The position numbers were made by a program, and so were the translations under genes. A DNA stretch of 64,000 nt from Albimonas pacifica (GTDB lineage Bacteria > Pseudomonadota > Alphaproteobacteria > Rhodobacterales > Rhodobacteraceae), in contig NZ_FOQH01000003.1 in NCBI RefSeq assembly GCF_900113695.1, positions 496,001 through 560,000 of the forward strand, written 5' to 3'. Positions 20,609-29,767 of the stretch are shown here, piece after piece (positions within the stretch are counted from its first letter, which is position 1; the number at the start of each line of letters is the position of its first letter). Below the pieces are notes generated by a model. It had not been told where the DNA came from and did not search any database. It saw nothing but the letters and a program-made list of their open reading frames with translations.

Positions 20609-22543
20609 TCACATCAGCATATGCGCGTCGCAGTCCTCGAGCTGGAAGCCGGCGATGAAGATCTGGCCGTTCGAGACGTAGCCGCTCTCCTCGCTGCCGG
20701 AGACCGGCTGGAAGATCATGCCGACCGTCTGGCCGAGGTCCGCGTCGGGGACGAAGCCCTCGCCCTCGGCCTGGGCGGCGGCCACGATCGCCGCGGCCCC
20801 CGCGCTGAGCTGGATGCCCGGCGTGAAGATCAGCGTATCGATGCCGCCGCGGTCGTCCACGAGCTGCCAGATCGCGCTCTGGATGTCGTTGTAGCTGTAG
20901 GTCCCCTCGTAGCCCTGGTTCAGGATCCAGTTCACGAGGTCGAGGTTCTCGGGGTTGTCGACGAAGGAGCCGCCGTCGAACGAGGTCGTGGGCAGGCCGT
21001 CGGCGTCGAGGCTCGAGTAGACCAGCACGTCGGTCGGCGCTGTGTTCAGCGGCCGGTCGCGGTCGATGCAGTAGATCTGCGTGTAGCCGCCGCCGAGGCC
21101 GGCGAGATCGCCCGCGAAGTCGAACGCGCCGGTGATGCCGCCGCCGCCGGGCAGGCCCAGCAGGTCGACGAAGGCCGAAGCCGGGTCGTCGTTGCCGATC
21201 GTCTCGACGAGGTTCAGCGCGCCGCCGATGGTCACCGACACCTCGGCGAAGCCGGGGGCGCCGTCCGAATCGAACACCGCGTATTCGAAGGTGTCGACCG
21301 CGTGCTCGCCGATCAGCAGGTCGTCCCAGACGCCGGCGGAGTCGTAGACCAGCTCGCCGTCGACGAGCGTCACCCGCGCGCCGCTGTCGAGGGTGATCCA
21401 CTCGCCCGGGGCGAGGTCGGCGAAATACTGGGCGCCGGTGGCGGTGAACACCGCGGCGATGGTCAGGCCCCAGTTCTCCTCCGCGCCGAAGTCGGTCTCG
21501 CCGGGGTCGAGGTCGTTGGCCAGCAGGTCGATCGTCACCTGGTCGCCGGCGCAGACCGCGGCCGCGTCGTCGGCCGGCTCGGGCGGGGCGGCGTTGTTGA
21601 AGCCGCCGCAGTCGAGCGCGCCGGTCTCGCCGGTGATCTTGAGCGAGTCCTCGCGGCGGCCGCCCTCCTCGCCGACCGAAGTCAGGCGCGCGGCGACGCC
21701 CTGGTCGGCCAGGTCGTCGAGCGTCAGCGCGCCGTCGAGGTTGACCAGGTAGAACGTGGTCGAGCGCACGTCGTCCGCGCCGACGCCGGAGCTGCCGAAC
21801 TCGACGCCCACGTCGTAGGCGGCGCCGGTTCCCTTGACGTTGACGCCGTTGCCGAGGTCGTTGACCGACTCGTGGCCGAACTTCGACTCGGTCACGTCGT
21901 CGCCGTAGATCGCGAGGTCGCCCTCGACCCCGTCGTCGACGTTGAAGAACAGGCCGCGCAGGTCGCCGATGCGGGCCGCGTCGTCGGCCACGACCACGTC
22001 GAAGCGCAGGGCGTCGTTCTCGAGCTGGGTGACGGTGACCACCACCTTCACGCCGTCGAGCTCGAGGGTGAAGCTGCACTGCGCCACCTCGGCGCCGGGC
22101 TCGAATTCGGGCGTCTCGTCGGGGCCGCAGCCGCCCTTGCCGCCCCAGCCGTGATCGTCCTTGCCGCCCCAGGAGGCGCCGCCCTTGGAGCCGCCGTAGC
22201 CGCCCTTGGCGCCGCAGGACTCCCAGGACGAGCCGCCCTTGGACCCGCCCCAGCCGGAGCCGCCTTTCGAGCCGCCCCAGCCGCAATCGTCCTTGTCGCC
22301 CCAGGAGGAGGAAGAGCCCCAGGAGGAGCCGCCCTTGGATCCGCCGTGGTCCTTCGACCCGCCCCAGCCCCCGGACGATCCCCCCGAAGAACCCCAGCCC
22401 CCCGAGGATCCCCCGTGGCCGCCCGACGACCCGCCGTAGCCGCCCTTGGACCCCCAGGCGTCATGGCCGGAGCCGCCATGGCCCTTCGAATAGCCCGAGA
22501 AGGACCCCGAGCCGGAGCCATAGTTCAAATAGCCGTACGTCAC
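20609..22543 (-). CDS. Large surface protein with Gly/Ser/Trp-rich head and probable thioester domain
   Basis: The 644-residue protein starts at a GTG after GGGGATC. Residues 1-140 are low-complexity, built of GGSKGG, GGSSGG and GWGG units with Trp about every ten residues. Residues about 153-310 form an unrecognised beta-rich domain (QCSFTLELDGVKVVVTVTQ). Residues about 320-440 look like a cadherin/VCBS-type Ig module (VTIDLLANDLDPG, then DTFEYAVFDSDG). Residues about 455-640 resemble a thioester (TQXA) domain: Cys492 in YTQIYCIDRDRPL and Gln555 in IQSAIWQL are placed as the Cys-Gln pair that forms an intramolecular thioester in Gram-positive adhesins. There is no signal peptide or anchor, so type I secretion is possible. 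It may be an adhesin or matrix protein. Confidence 0.85.
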   Translation of the reverse strand: MTYGYLNYGSGSGSFSGYSKGHGGSGHDAWGSKGGYGGSSGGHGGSSGGWGSSGGSSGGWGGSKDHGGSKGGSSWGSSSSWGDKDDCGWGGSKGGSGWGGSKGGSSWESCGAKGGYGGSKGGASWGGKDDHGWGGKGGCGPDETPEFEPGAEVAQCSFTLELDGVKVVVTVTQLENDALRFDVVVADDAARIGDLRGLFFNVDDGVEGDLAIYGDDVTESKFGHESVNDLGNGVNVKGTGAAYDVGVEFGSSGVGADDVRSTTFYLVNLDGALTLDDLADQGVAARLTSVGEEGGRREDSLKITGETGALDCGGFNNAAPPEPADDAAAVCAGDQVTIDLLANDLDPGETDFGAEENWGLTIAAVFTATGAQYFADLAPGEWITLDSGARVTLVDGELVYDSAGVWDDLLIGEHAVDTFEYAVFDSDGAPGFAEVSVTIGGALNLVETIGNDDPASAFVDLLGLPGGGGITGAFDFAGDLAGLGGGYTQIYCIDRDRPLNTAPTDVLVYSSLDADGLPTTSFDGGSFVDNPENLDLVNWILNQGYEGTYSYNDIQSAIWQLVDDRGGIDTLIFTPGIQLSAGAAAIVAAAQAEGEGFVPDADLGQTVGMIFQPVSGSEESGYVSNGQIFIAGFQLEDCDAHMLM

Positions 22544-23138
22544 AGCAGATCCCCGTGATCGCTATGCCGCGCCGCATCCGTTCCCGAGAAGGCAAGCGCG
22601 CGCATGTCCCCAGCGCCATCGGGACCCCCCCGACGGTGCGAACTCGACTCACAGACGCTGACGCTTGGAAATTCGCGAGTGGCGACGCTTCAGATCCGAC
22701 CTGCCCCCGATCGAACCGAGCGTCGTCGCGATACTCGACCACACGACTTGTACGAGTCTTCATATCCGCGATTAACAGAAAGTGAAATGCCCTGAAATCG
22801 CTCTCATTCGAAAAACACGATGAATGGCGGGGGATCGCGGGCCGGCTTCGGCCGGAAGCGCATTGATTTCATCGCGTTGTCCCCGTCGCAGCCGCCCCGT
22901 GCGCCGCGCGGAGCCGCGCCCGGGATCGGCGGGCGCGGCGGCGTCCGGCGCCGGTTCAGGGCGAAACGGGGCCGAAATGGGGCCTGCGGAGCGACTCGCC
23001 GGCTCCCGCCCGCTCGCGCGAATGCGAAGGCGCGTCACGAAGAATGCGCTTGCCGCGGCGCCGCATAGCGCGCTTGATTCCGCGCGACGCCCGCCGGAAT
23101 CGCCGGCGCGGCGCCTGTCGTCTTTCCGGACCCGGTGA
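22544..23138. other. Divergent intergenic region between the thioester protein and RND genes
   Basis: About 595 bases without a supported gene. An AT-richer stretch at 22740-22830 contains the near-palindrome GACTTGTACGAGTC (22745-22758) and is the likeliest promoter and operator zone. The remainder is GC-rich and featureless to me. Confidence 0.5.
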
Positions 23139-24260
23139 ATGGCCTCGATCGCAAAGCAGCTCCTCGTTCTCGCCGTGCTCGCCGGCGGCGCCGGCTGGTT
23201 CATCCACCAGCAATCGGAGCAGCCCGCGGCCGAGCAGGCCCAGCGCGCCCGCCCCGCGCCCGGGGTGGTGGTGGCGCAGGCGACCGCCGGCGAGGTGGAG
23301 CGCGTGGTCTCGGCCGTGGGCACCGGGCGGGCGCTGCGCTCGGTCGAGCTGCGCTTCGCCGTCGGCGGCCGGGTGACCGCGATCCAGTTCCGCGACGGCG
23401 ACCCGGTGGAGGCGGAGGAGCCGCTCGCCACCCTCGACGACGGGTCCGAGCGCGCGGCGCTGGCCGTCGCCCAGGCCGAGCTCGCCGAGGCCGAGGCCGC
23501 CTTCGACCGCGCCGCGGCGCTGCAGGAGCAGGGGCGCACCACCGCCTCGGTCTACGACAGCGCCAAGGCCGCGATGCTGCGCGCCGAGGCCCGCCTCGAC
23601 GCCGCGCGCACCGACCTCGGCCACATGATCCTGCGCGCCCCGTTCAGCGGCGTGATCGGCTTCTCCGAGCTCGACGAGGGCGCGGTGGTCTCGACCTCGA
23701 CCCCCGTCGCGATGCTGGAGGACATCTCCCAACTCGATCTCGAGTTCATGGTGCCCGAGCGCTTCTTCGGCGACGTCGAGATCGGCGCGCCGGTGCGCGC
23801 GCGCACCAGCATCTTCCCGGACGAGACCTTCGAGGGCGTGGTCGAGGCGATCGACCGGCGGGTGGACGAGGTCTCGCGCTCCTTCCTGGTGCGGGCGCGC
23901 TTCGCCAACCCCGGCCTGCGCCTGCCCGCGGGCGTGTTCATGCAGGTCGACCTGGTGATGGGCTCCCGCCCCGGGGTGATCGCGCCGGAAGAGGCGCTGG
24001 TGACCGAGGCGGGCGACGTCCACCTCTACGTCGTCACCCCCGAGGACACCGTGCAGCGCCGCGCCGTGACCGTCGGCGGCCGCCGCGCCGGCGAGGCCGA
24101 GATCCTCGAGGGCCTGAGCGCGGGCGAGCGGGTGGTGGTGCGCGGCGTGCAGAAGGTGCGCGACGGCGGCCCGGTGCGGGTGCTGGGCGAGGAGCCGCGC
24201 ACCGACGCCGGCGAGTCCGCCCCCGAGGCGCGCGCCGCCGCCCCCGCCTCCGCCGGTTGA
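23139..24260 (+). CDS. RND efflux periplasmic adaptor (membrane fusion protein)
   Basis: The 373-residue protein links an inner-membrane RND pump to an outer-membrane channel. An N-terminal anchor (KQLLVLAVLAGGAGWFI, about 5-21) is followed by the barrel-sandwich half with VGTGRALRSVELRFAVGGRV, an alpha-hairpin (about 100-155), then FSGVIGFSELDEGAVVS and the beta-barrel with ARTSIFPDETFEG. The C-terminus is Ala/Glu-rich and disordered. The permease gene follows with a ribosome-binding site overlapping this stop codon, so the two are translated in step. No outer-membrane channel gene is next to them. Confidence 0.94.
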   Translation: MASIAKQLLVLAVLAGGAGWFIHQQSEQPAAEQAQRARPAPGVVVAQATAGEVERVVSAVGTGRALRSVELRFAVGGRVTAIQFRDGDPVEAEEPLATLDDGSERAALAVAQAELAEAEAAFDRAAALQEQGRTTASVYDSAKAAMLRAEARLDAARTDLGHMILRAPFSGVIGFSELDEGAVVSTSTPVAMLEDISQLDLEFMVPERFFGDVEIGAPVRARTSIFPDETFEGVVEAIDRRVDEVSRSFLVRARFANPGLRLPAGVFMQVDLVMGSRPGVIAPEEALVTEAGDVHLYVVTPEDTVQRRAVTVGGRRAGEAEILEGLSAGERVVVRGVQKVRDGGPVRVLGEEPRTDAGESAPEARAAAPASAG

Positions 24261-24271
24261 GGAGCCCGCCC

Positions 24272-27200
24272 ATGTCGCTCCCCGGCTTCTTCATCCGCCG
24301 CCCGGTCTTCGCGGCGGTGCTGTCGATGCTGATCGTGGTGATCGGCCTCGTCTCGCTCACCCGCCTGCCGGTGCGCGAGCTGCCCGACGTGGACGCGGCC
24401 ACCGTCACCATCCAGACCTCCTGGCGCGGGGCCGCGCCCTCGGTCGTCGACACGCAGATCACCGAGGTGATCGAGAGCGCGGTGGCCGGCGTCGCCGGCG
24501 TCGACCGGATCGAGAGCTCGTCCGAGCGGGGCGACAGCCGCATCGTCGTCACCTTCCTCACCTCGCGCGACGTGGACGAGGCCGCCAACGACGTGCGCGG
24601 CGCGGTGGGCCGCGTGATCTCCCGCCTGCCGGAGGAGGCGGAGGAGCCGCGGATCTACAAGAACGACTCCGACGCCGACCCGGTGCTGCGCCTGTCCATC
24701 GTCTCGGACCGGCACACGCCCCCGCAGATCACCGACTATGCCGAGCGCTACATCATCGACCGGCTGGCGACGCTGGAGGGGGTCAGCTCGGTCACCATCT
24801 GGGGCAACCGGCGCTACGCGATGCGCATCGGGCTCGACCCCTCGGCGATGGCCGCCCGCCGGCTGACCGCCACCGAGATCGGCGAGGCCCTGCGCACCAA
24901 CAACGTGGAACTCCCCGCGGGCGAGGTCGTCTCGCTGTGGCGCCAGTTCCAGGTGCGCGCCGCCACCCGGCTGGAGACGCCCGACGAATTCCGCGAGCTG
25001 GTCGTGGCCATGGTCGACGGCACGCCCGTGCGCCTCGGCGAGGTCGCGACCGTCTTCGTCGGCGCCGAGAACGACGAGACGCTGGTCCGCTCCGAGGGCC
25101 GCAACGCCATCGGCCTGGGCGTCGCGCGCCAGAGCCAGGCGAACACCATCGCCATCTCCCAGGCGGTGCGCGCGGAGCTGGAGCACATCCAGGCCACCCT
25201 GCCGCCGGGGATGGAGATCTTCGTCAGTTCCGACGACGCCGTCTTCATCCAGTCCTCGATCGAGGAGGTGCTGACCACGCTCGCCATCGCGGTGGGGCTG
25301 GTGGTGCTGGTGATCTTCCTCTTCCTCGGCAGCCCCCGCGCCACCCTGGCGCCGGCGGTGGTGATCCCGGTGGCGCTGATCGGGGCGGTGGCCGGCATCT
25401 ACGCCTTCGGCTTCTCGATCAACATCCTCACGCTTTTCGCGCTGATCCTGGCCATCGGCATCGTGGTCGACGACGCCATCGTGGTGCTGGAGAACATCCA
25501 GCGCCGGGTGGAGCGGGGCGAGCCCCCCGCGGCGGCCGCCATGCGCGGCGCCAACCAGGTGGTCTTCGCGGTCATCGCCACCTCGGTCACGCTGATCTCG
25601 GTGTTCATCCCGATCTCCTTCCTCGAGGGCCAGGTGGGGCGCCTGTTCACAGAGTTCGGGATCGTCATGGCCGTCGCCGTGGCCTTCTCGACCGTCGTCG
25701 CCCTGACCCTGACCCCGGTGCTCTGCCACAAGGTGCTGCGCCAGGGCTCGGGCGGGGCGCTGGAGCGCGGCGTGAACTGGCTGCTGACCCGGACCGAGAC
25801 GCTCTACCGCGCCGTGCTGCGGACGGTGATGGGCTTCCCGTTGGTGGTGGTGGCGCTGGCGCTCGCCATCGCCGCCTCGGCCGCGTGGCTGAATGGGCAG
25901 GTGGCGCAGGAGCTCTCGCCGCGCGAGGACCGCGGGGTGTTCTTCGTCTCGGTCACCGCGCCCCAGGGCTCTACGGTCGCCTACACCGACCGCGAGGTGC
26001 GCGAGGTCGAAGAGCGCCTCCGGCCCCTGCTGGAGAGCGGCGAGGCGACGCGCATCTTCTCCATCGTCGGCTTCCGCGGCGAGACCCACCGCGCCTTCGT
26101 GGTGGTGCGCCTGTCGGACTGGAGCAGCGGGCGGCGGTCGAGCCAGGAGATCGTCAACGGGCTTGTGCCGCAGATGGTCTCGATCCCCGGCGCGCGCGCC
26201 TTCCCGATCCAGCCCTCGGGGCTGGGCCTGCGCGGCTCCAGCTCGCCCCTGCAGGTGAAGGTGCTGGGGCCGGACTTCCTCTCGGTGCAGGAATGGAGCG
26301 CCACGCTGCTCGAGGCGATGGGCGCGATCGAGGGGCTCGAGAACCTCGACACCGACTTCGAGGAGACGCAGCCCGAGCTGCGCATCGAGGTGGACCGGGC
26401 GCTGGCCGACGATCTGGGCATCTCCATCGAGGACATCGGCGCCACGCTGCAGACCTTCTTCGCCGGCCGCGAGGTCACCGGCTGGATCGAGCGGGGCCGC
26501 GAATACCCCGTGATCCTGCAGGCGCGCGAGGATGTGCGCAGGACGGCCGAGGACCTGGGTTCGATGTACGTCCGCTCCGGCTCCACCGGGGCGCTGGTGC
26601 CGATCTCGGCGCTGGTGCGCTCGTCCGAGGGCGCGGCCACGCCGGAGCTGTCGCGCTTCAACCGGCTGCCGTCCATCGAGATCTCGGCCTCGCTCGCCGA
26701 CGGCATGGACCTCGGCGCCGCCATCGCCGAGGTCGAGCGCCTGGCCTCCGAGGTGCTCCCCCCCGAGGCGCAGATCGCCTTCGACGGCCAGAGCCGGGAG
26801 TTCCAGGAGACCTCGGGCGGGGCGGTGTGGACCTTCGTCTTCGCGGTGCTGGTGGTCTACCTGGTGCTGGCCGCCCAGTTCGAGAGCTTCGTGGACCCGC
26901 TGGTGATCCTGATGACGGTGCCGCTGGGCCTGTCGGGGGCGCTGGCGACGCTGTGGCTGACCGACCAGTCGCTGAACATCTACACGCAGGTGGGACTGGT
27001 GTTGCTGGTCGGCTTGATGGCCAAGAACGGCATCCTGATCGTGGAGTTCGCCAACCAGCTGCGCGACGAGGGCGCCTCGGTGCGCGAGGCGGCGCTGGAG
27101 GGGGCGGTGGCGCGCCTGCGCCCGGTGATGATGACGGTGATCTCGACGCTGCTGGGCGCGCTGCCGCTGGTGGTCTCCACCGGCGCGGGCGCCGAGGCGC

Positions 27201-27373
27201 GCGAGGCGATCGGCTGGGTGATCATCGGCGGCTTCGGGGCGGCCTCGGCGCTGACCCTGTTCCTGACGCCGGTGCTCTACGACCTGATGGTCCGCTTCAC
27301 CCGGCCGCGCACCGCCGTGGCGCAGGAGCTCGACCGCGCGCTGGCCGAGGAGGTGCGCACTCCGGCCGAGTAG
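24272..27373 (+). CDS. RND efflux transporter permease (HAE1-like)
   Basis: The 1033-residue inner-membrane pump exports hydrophobic compounds in exchange for protons. It has the twelve-helix, two-repeat plan with two large periplasmic loops. The N-terminus SLPGFFIRRPVFAAVLS is typical. The proton-relay residues are Asp400 and Asp401 (IGIVVDDAIVVLENIQR) and Lys918 (LVGLMAKNGILIVEFA). GAGGAG overlapping the upstream stop codon places the start at 24272. Substrates cannot be predicted; the C-terminal half is closer to MexF/AcrB-like drug pumps than to metal pumps, which carry a different acidic motif. Confidence 0.95.
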   Translation: MSLPGFFIRRPVFAAVLSMLIVVIGLVSLTRLPVRELPDVDAATVTIQTSWRGAAPSVVDTQITEVIESAVAGVAGVDRIESSSERGDSRIVVTFLTSRDVDEAANDVRGAVGRVISRLPEEAEEPRIYKNDSDADPVLRLSIVSDRHTPPQITDYAERYIIDRLATLEGVSSVTIWGNRRYAMRIGLDPSAMAARRLTATEIGEALRTNNVELPAGEVVSLWRQFQVRAATRLETPDEFRELVVAMVDGTPVRLGEVATVFVGAENDETLVRSEGRNAIGLGVARQSQANTIAISQAVRAELEHIQATLPPGMEIFVSSDDAVFIQSSIEEVLTTLAIAVGLVVLVIFLFLGSPRATLAPAVVIPVALIGAVAGIYAFGFSINILTLFALILAIGIVVDDAIVVLENIQRRVERGEPPAAAAMRGANQVVFAVIATSVTLISVFIPISFLEGQVGRLFTEFGIVMAVAVAFSTVVALTLTPVLCHKVLRQGSGGALERGVNWLLTRTETLYRAVLRTVMGFPLVVVALALAIAASAAWLNGQVAQELSPREDRGVFFVSVTAPQGSTVAYTDREVREVEERLRPLLESGEATRIFSIVGFRGETHRAFVVVRLSDWSSGRRSSQEIVNGLVPQMVSIPGARAFPIQPSGLGLRGSSSPLQVKVLGPDFLSVQEWSATLLEAMGAIEGLENLDTDFEETQPELRIEVDRALADDLGISIEDIGATLQTFFAGREVTGWIERGREYPVILQAREDVRRTAEDLGSMYVRSGSTGALVPISALVRSSEGAATPELSRFNRLPSIEISASLADGMDLGAAIAEVERLASEVLPPEAQIAFDGQSREFQETSGGAVWTFVFAVLVVYLVLAAQFESFVDPLVILMTVPLGLSGALATLWLTDQSLNIYTQVGLVLLVGLMAKNGILIVEFANQLRDEGASVREAALEGAVARLRPVMMTVISTLLGALPLVVSTGAGAEAREAIGWVIIGGFGAASALTLFLTPVLYDLMVRFTRPRTAVAQELDRALAEEVRTPAE

Positions 27374-27379
27374 GGCCGG

Positions 27380-27407
27380 GGCCGGGTCGCCGGCCGTCGA
27401 CCCGGCC
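27380..27407 (+). terminator. Terminator of the RND operon
   Basis: GGCCGGGTCG and CGACCCGGCC pair perfectly across an eight-base loop just after the permease stop; the tail is weak (TCTCG). Confidence 0.5.
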
Positions 27408-27460
27408 TCTCGCGCAGGGAGGCGAATCCGCGCAAGCTCCCCCGAAACCGGGAGGAGCTC

Positions 27461-28222
27461 ATGTCCGTCGTCATCTTCAAGGACGGTCCCGCGACCGTCG
27501 TCGCCATCAACCGGGCGGAGCGGCGCAACGCCGTCGACAGCGCCGCCGCGCTCGCCCTGCACCGCGCCTTCGCCGAGTTCGAGGCGGACGCCTCCGCCTC
27601 GGTCGCGATCCTGACCGGCGAGGGCGGGTTCTTCTGCGCCGGCGCCGACCTCAAGGCCATGGCCGCGGGCGACCGGCGCCGGATGCCCGTGGACGGGCCG
27701 GGGCCGATGGGGCCCACGCGGATGCGGCTGACCAAGCCGGTGATCGCCGCGATCGAGGGGCCGGCGGTGGCGGGGGGGCTGGAGCTGGCCCTGTGGTGCG
27801 ACCTGCGGGTGATGGCCTCGGACGCGGTGCTGGGCGTCTACTGCCGCCGCTTCGGCGTGCCGCTGGTCGACGGCGGAACCTTCCGCCTGCCGCGGCTGAT
27901 CGGGCACTCCCGGGCCATGGACCTGATCCTGACCGGCCGGCCCGTGCATGCCGAGGAGGCGGTCTCCATCGGCCTCGCCAACCGGGTCTGCGCCCCGGGC
28001 GAGGCGCTGCCGACGGCGCTGGCCCTCGCCCACGAGATCGCGGCCTTCCCGCAGGTCTGCCTGCGCGGCGACCGGCAGGCGGCGATGGAGCAATGGGGCC
28101 TCGACGAGGCCGGGGCCCTGGCGCGCGAGTTCGAGATCGGCATGAAGACGGTGGCGAGCGGCGAGAGCTTCTCCGGCGCCGGCCGCTTCAGCGAGGGCGA
28201 AGGGCGCCACGGGAAGTTCTAG
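27461..28222 (+). CDS. Crotonase/enoyl-CoA hydratase family protein
   Basis: The 253-residue protein shows the crotonase oxyanion-hole motifs CAGADLKA (59-66) and GPAVAGGLELA (100-110). Of the two catalytic glutamates of enoyl-CoA hydratase, the first is present (Glu108) but the second position falls on Cys128 in VYCRRFGVPL, so a plain hydratase reaction is doubtful. This CRRFGVPL(V/I)DGGT form is a recognisable subgroup of crotonases with no clear assignment. The start follows GGGAGGAG. It probably forms its own unit after the RND genes, and a long palindromic repeat lies after it. Confidence 0.88.
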   Translation: MSVVIFKDGPATVVAINRAERRNAVDSAAALALHRAFAEFEADASASVAILTGEGGFFCAGADLKAMAAGDRRRMPVDGPGPMGPTRMRLTKPVIAAIEGPAVAGGLELALWCDLRVMASDAVLGVYCRRFGVPLVDGGTFRLPRLIGHSRAMDLILTGRPVHAEEAVSIGLANRVCAPGEALPTALALAHEIAAFPQVCLRGDRQAAMEQWGLDEAGALAREFEIGMKTVASGESFSGAGRFSEGEGRHGKF

Positions 28223-28590
28223 GCTGGCGCGGGCTGCGGGAGGTGCAGGCGCCTCCTCCGAGCGGTCTGCAGGCGCCCTGCGGGCGGGCTTGGCTGGGGC
28301 GCACAGCTGCGGAGGGCGGTGAGGGGGCTTCGGGCGTGGGAGCCTCCGGCGGGCTCCTGACTCACCCAAGAACAAGCCCCGCGCCTGTTCTCCGGCGCCG
28401 TCTCTCGCTGATGGATGCCTGAGCGACTCGCCCCGGCCGGTCAAGGACAAGCCCCGCTTCGCGGGGTCGCTGCGCGATCCTTGACCGGCCGGGACGAGTC
28501 GCTCTTTCCGGCATCCGCGAGAGACGGCTCCGGAGAACAGGCGCTTTGCGAGGCATGGCCGGCGGCGCGGCCCGGGGCGGGCGTCGCGTC
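28223..28590. other. Convergent gap holding repeat copy 1 and its left flank
   Basis: This gap lies between two convergent genes. Besides the palindrome at 28381-28544 it carries a left flank of about 110 bases also found before copy 2: CAGGCGCCCTGCGGGCGGGC near 28271, then a hairpin-forming GGGAGCC-N6-GGCTCC near 28339, then ACTCACCCAAGAACA directly before the palindrome. No gene is seen. Confidence 0.75.
28381..28544. repeat. Long palindromic element, copy 1
   Basis: The 164-base element folds on itself nearly end to end: GCGCCTGTTCTCCGG/CCGGAGAACAGGCGC, CCGTCTCTCGC/GCGAGAGACGG, GGATGCC/GGCATCC, GAGCGACTCG/CGAGTCGCTC, CCCGGCCGGTCAAGGA/TCCTTGACCGGCCGGG, and at the tip two small hairpins, CCCCGC-TTC-GCGGGG and TCGC-TGC-GCGA. 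It lies after the 3' end of the crotonase gene, convergent with rluA. There is no T tail. Confidence 0.93.
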
Positions 28591-29277
28591 TCAGAACGGG
28601 CAGGGCGCCTCGAGCGTCAGGGGGGCGCCGCCGACGGGGTGGCGCAGCTCCAGCCGGCGGGCGTGGAGCATCAGGCGGGGCGCGGCGGCGTAGGCGGCCT
28701 CGTCGGCGTAGAGCGCGTCGCCGAGGATCGGGTGGCCGAGCGCCAGAAGATGCGCGCGGAGCTGGTGGCTGCGCCCGGTCAGCGGGCGCAGGGCGAGCCG
28801 GGTCGCGCCGCGCGGCGGGGCCTGCGGGTCGCGGGCCAGCGTCTCCCAGTCGGTGACGGCGCGGCGGCCGGCGGGGTCGGGGCGCTGTCGGGGGCGCTGC
28901 GGCCAGTCGGCGGCGAGCGCCAGGTCGACGGTCCCCGCCTCCGCCTCGGGCAGGCCCGCCACCACCGCCTCGTAGAGCTTCGCGGCGTGGCGACGCTCGA
29001 ACTGCAGGCCCAGGTGGCGCTGGGCCTCGGGCGTGCGCGCCAGCACCAGCACGCCGGAGGTGTCCATGTCCAGCCGGTGCACGATGCGGGCGCCGGGGAA
29101 GGCGGCCTCGGCCCGCGCCGCCACGCAGTCGGCGAGGCCGGGGTCGCGCCCCGGCACCGTCAGCAGGCCCGAGGGCTTGTCCACGGCCAGGAGGTGCGCG
29201 TCCACGTGGATCACCGGCAGGCCCGGCGGCGGCGCATAGGCGAGCGGGCGCAGCGGCGGCAGCACGAAACCCGTCAT
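28591..29277 (-). CDS. rluA: RluA-family pseudouridine synthase
   Basis: The 228-residue enzyme converts uridine to pseudouridine in rRNA and/or tRNA. The signature HRLDMDTSG (67-75) contains the catalytic Asp70. LLAVDKPSGLLTVPGR (29-44) and the late GRSHQLRAHL complete the family pattern. It is short and lacks an S4 domain, which matches RluA (23S U746 and tRNA U32) rather than RluC/RluD; the exact target is inferred from length. A palindromic repeat lies past its 3' end. Confidence 0.88.
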   Translation of the reverse strand: MTGFVLPPLRPLAYAPPPGLPVIHVDAHLLAVDKPSGLLTVPGRDPGLADCVAARAEAAFPGARIVHRLDMDTSGVLVLARTPEAQRHLGLQFERRHAAKLYEAVVAGLPEAEAGTVDLALAADWPQRPRQRPDPAGRRAVTDWETLARDPQAPPRGATRLALRPLTGRSHQLRAHLLALGHPILGDALYADEAAYAAAPRLMLHARRLELRHPVGGAPLTLEAPCPF

Positions 29278-29767
29278 GCGCCGCCCGCGGCCGCCCGGGA
29301 TGGGCGATGCAAGGGGGCGGGCAGGGCGCGGGGGAGAGGACCGGGCGTCATGGCCCTCTCTCCGCTCCGCCGGGGCGGGCCGTCAAGGGCCGAGACCGCG
29401 CTGCGCCCGCCTGCGCCCGCGCGTCGGACCCGCCGCGCGCGCCCCCGCCCCGCCCCCGCGCACAGGCCCGACGGCTCTCGCCCTCGCGCGGCCGCGGGCG
29501 GGCCCGGCCCGCCGCAGGCGCAGGCTGCGCGCGGACCGTGCGGCGACGGCCGCGGGCGACGCCCGCCCCGGGCGCCGCGCCCGCCCTGCGCCGCGGGCGG
29601 GGCCTCGCCCCGCGCGCGCGGCCCGACGCGGCGCCTCGGCGCCCGTCCCGCCACGTCGCCGATCCCCCGCCCGGACGCATGCCTTGATCCGCGCCTTCCC
29701 CGTCGCCATTATCCGGCCGACCAGAACATACGCGCGGGTATGCCGCGCGAGGCCCAGGGAGCCCCTC
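29278..29767. other. Extremely GC-rich gap with a promoter at its right end
   Basis: About 490 bases between divergent genes. The first 380 are nearly pure G and C with frames open on both strands by composition only. A promoter candidate for the downstream oxidoreductase is at 29684-29712. Confidence 0.5.
29684..29712 (+). promoter_or_regulatory. Sigma-70-like promoter of the oxidoreductase gene
   Basis: TTGATC (29684-29689) and CATTAT (29707-29712) are separated by exactly 17 bases, in the only AT-richer patch of the gap and about 55 bases before the start codon. Confidence 0.5.

Noticed and set aside
29278-29680. Possible genes in the extremely GC-rich gap after rluA
   Set aside because: All frames are open by composition, with no motif or start signal.
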